Source of the DNA: a bacterium
GTDB taxonomy: Bacteria; Verrucomicrobiota; Verrucomicrobiae; Opitutales; Opitutaceae
Direction: 5' to 3'
Assembly (NCBI GenBank): GCA_021780625.1
Contig: JAJXYI010000607.1
Coordinates: 1 to 13,856, forward strand
DNA: 13,856 bases
Position numbers and translations under genes: made by a program. Position 1 is the stretch's first letter. Each line of letters starts with the position of its first letter. Under the pieces are notes generated by a model. That model ran no database searches, was not told the origin of the DNA, and saw only the letters and a list, made by a program, of their open reading frames with translations. Positions 12,854 to 13,856 of this stretch are shown in pieces.

Positions 12854-13856
12854 TCAGTGGGCGATCACGACCCAGCCCAGCATCGCCGCCATCGCGGCCA
12901 GGGTGACCGGAGCACCCAGCCGGAGGAAACTCTTGAACGAAATCGGAATGCCGAGCTCCCGGGCCTGCTCCACGACTATGATGTTCGAAACGCTGCCGGA
13001 AATCACCAGGCTTCCGCCGAAGCTGTTGGCCAGTGCGAGCACGTAGGCGGCGGGGGCGTGCGCGACGTTTGCGACCTTGAGCAACAGGAGCACGGCGGCG
13101 GCGTTGTTGATCAGGTTTGAGAGTGCGGCGGTCGACAGGGCGAGGACGACTGGCGAGGACAGTTGGAGCCCGTGTGCGGCGAGCCAGTGAACGGCGAGAT
13201 CGCCGTAGCCTGTTGTCTGAAAGGCGCCCGTGACGACAAACAGGCCCATGAACAGCACTAGGATCGGCCAGTCCACGATTCCGAGCAGGTCGGCAGTGCG
13301 GAATTTTCGGCTCGCGAGATGAATGCCCGCGGCGGTCAGTGCGACGATCTCCTTGGGAATGGGTGAAAAGAACAGGGCGATCACGACGCCCAGGATCGCG
13401 AGTCCTTTCACCGTGTGCGGCTTGTTGTACGCATGTCCCTGCGCGGCGTGGGCTGTTGCCTCAGGTGCCGCCTCGAACGCCTGGAGCTGATGGCGGGAGA
13501 GAAGCCAGGTGATCCCGTAGGCGCTGCCCAGGGCGACGAGCACGGGTGGCAGACACCACAGCGCGTAGCGGCCGAAGCTGAGTCCGGCGATCTGGGCGAT
13601 CATCATGTCCTGGGGATTGCCGACAATCGTCGCCGCCGCGCCGATGTTGCTGGCGATGGCGAGCGCTATCAGGAACGGCACCGGATTGATGCGACGGTTC
13701 AGCAGGGCCGCGCCGACGATTGGTGTGAAGGCATAGCACACGATGTCGTGATTCAGGAACGCCGATAATCCGGCCGTTGCCAGCATCAGGAGCATCAGGA
13801 AATTCGCAGGATGATCCAGCCTCCGGGCGACGGCGCGCGCCACGCTGTCGAAAAAT
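12854..13856 (-). CDS. ArsB/NhaD/SLC13-type ion permease (partial, N-terminus beyond the window)
   Basis: The C-terminal 333 or so residues of a polytopic inner-membrane transporter; the frame is open through the right edge, so the true start lies outside (a GTG at 13843 is only an internal codon). About ten hydrophobic segments are visible. Signature elements of the ion transporter superfamily, counted from the GTG, are SAFLNHDIVCYAFTPIV (27-43), ASNIGAAATIVGNPQDMM (64-81), ALSNLINNAAAVLLL (240-254) and GSVSNIIVVEQARELGIP (283-300). The two inverted-repeat halves with SN-G-NPQ and S-SNIIVVEQA segments are typical of YbiR/ArsB-like permeases. Substrate cannot be read from the sequence: arsenite, citrate-type anions or Na+/H+ exchange are all possible in this superfamily. 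A hydrophilic loop of about 30 residues (about 117-145) separates the halves. Full-length relatives are around 400-430 residues, so 70-100 residues are missing. Confidence 0.9.
   Translation of the reverse strand, partial: FFDSVARAVARRLDHPANFLMLLMLATAGLSAFLNHDIVCYAFTPIVGAALLNRRINPVPFLIALAIASNIGAAATIVGNPQDMMIAQIAGLSFGRYALWCLPPVLVALGSAYGITWLLSRHQLQAFEAAPEATAHAAQGHAYNKPHTVKGLAILGVVIALFFSPIPKEIVALTAAGIHLASRKFRTADLLGIVDWPILVLFMGLFVVTGAFQTTGYGDLAVHWLAAHGLQLSSPVVLALSTAALSNLINNAAAVLLLLKVANVAHAPAAYVLALANSFGGSLVISGSVSNIIVVEQARELGIPISFKSFLRLGAPVTLAAMAAMLGWVVIAH

Overview
The window is GC-rich, densely packed chromosomal DNA from a bacterium. The secreted proteins with Sec signals, two-component genes and a chromosomal-type ParA fit a Gram-negative. 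The overall style would suit Verrucomicrobiota (Opitutales-like) or Proteobacteria, but this is a low-confidence impression because no marker gene settles it. I see no tRNA, rRNA, IS element, CRISPR array or prophage gene.

Layout. (1) 1-429, minus: the N-terminal half of a ParA/Soj-type ATPase, cut by the window edge. (2) 532-9831, minus: a five-gene run that fills two thirds of the window. In transcription order it encodes a stand-alone circularly permuted ATP-grasp protein, a stand-alone alpha-E protein, a giant transglutaminase-DUF2126 protein, a fused ATP-grasp/alpha-E protein, and a second transglutaminase. (3) 9832-10027: divergent intergenic region. (4) 10028-11154, plus: two small secreted proteins that are tandem paralogues. 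(5) 11162-12839: a REC-LuxR response regulator (minus) and a REC-HPt protein (plus) reading away from each other. (6) 12854-13856, minus: an ArsB/NhaD/SLC13-type permease cut by the right edge.

How it may work. The five-gene run matches a conserved bacterial neighbourhood (COG2308, COG2307, COG1305, COG4196) that comparative genomics predicts to make or attach peptide-like tags: ATP-grasp ligases form amide bonds, alpha-E is a helical partner, and the transglutaminase/papain-fold proteins cleave or transfer amides. No substrate is known to me. All five proteins lack signal peptides, so the chemistry is probably cytosolic. This locus carries both the split (ATP-grasp plus alpha-E) and the fused (ATP-grasp-alpha-E) versions, each followed by a transglutaminase. 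It therefore looks like two related modules in one transcription unit.

The most novel-looking part is the secreted pair. The second protein shows a possible Cys-His-(Asp-Pro-Gln) papain-like arrangement, and the first has lost all three positions (Ser, Arg, Glu). They are transcribed away from the ligase operon and end against the LuxR-type regulator. Any functional link between these blocks is inference.
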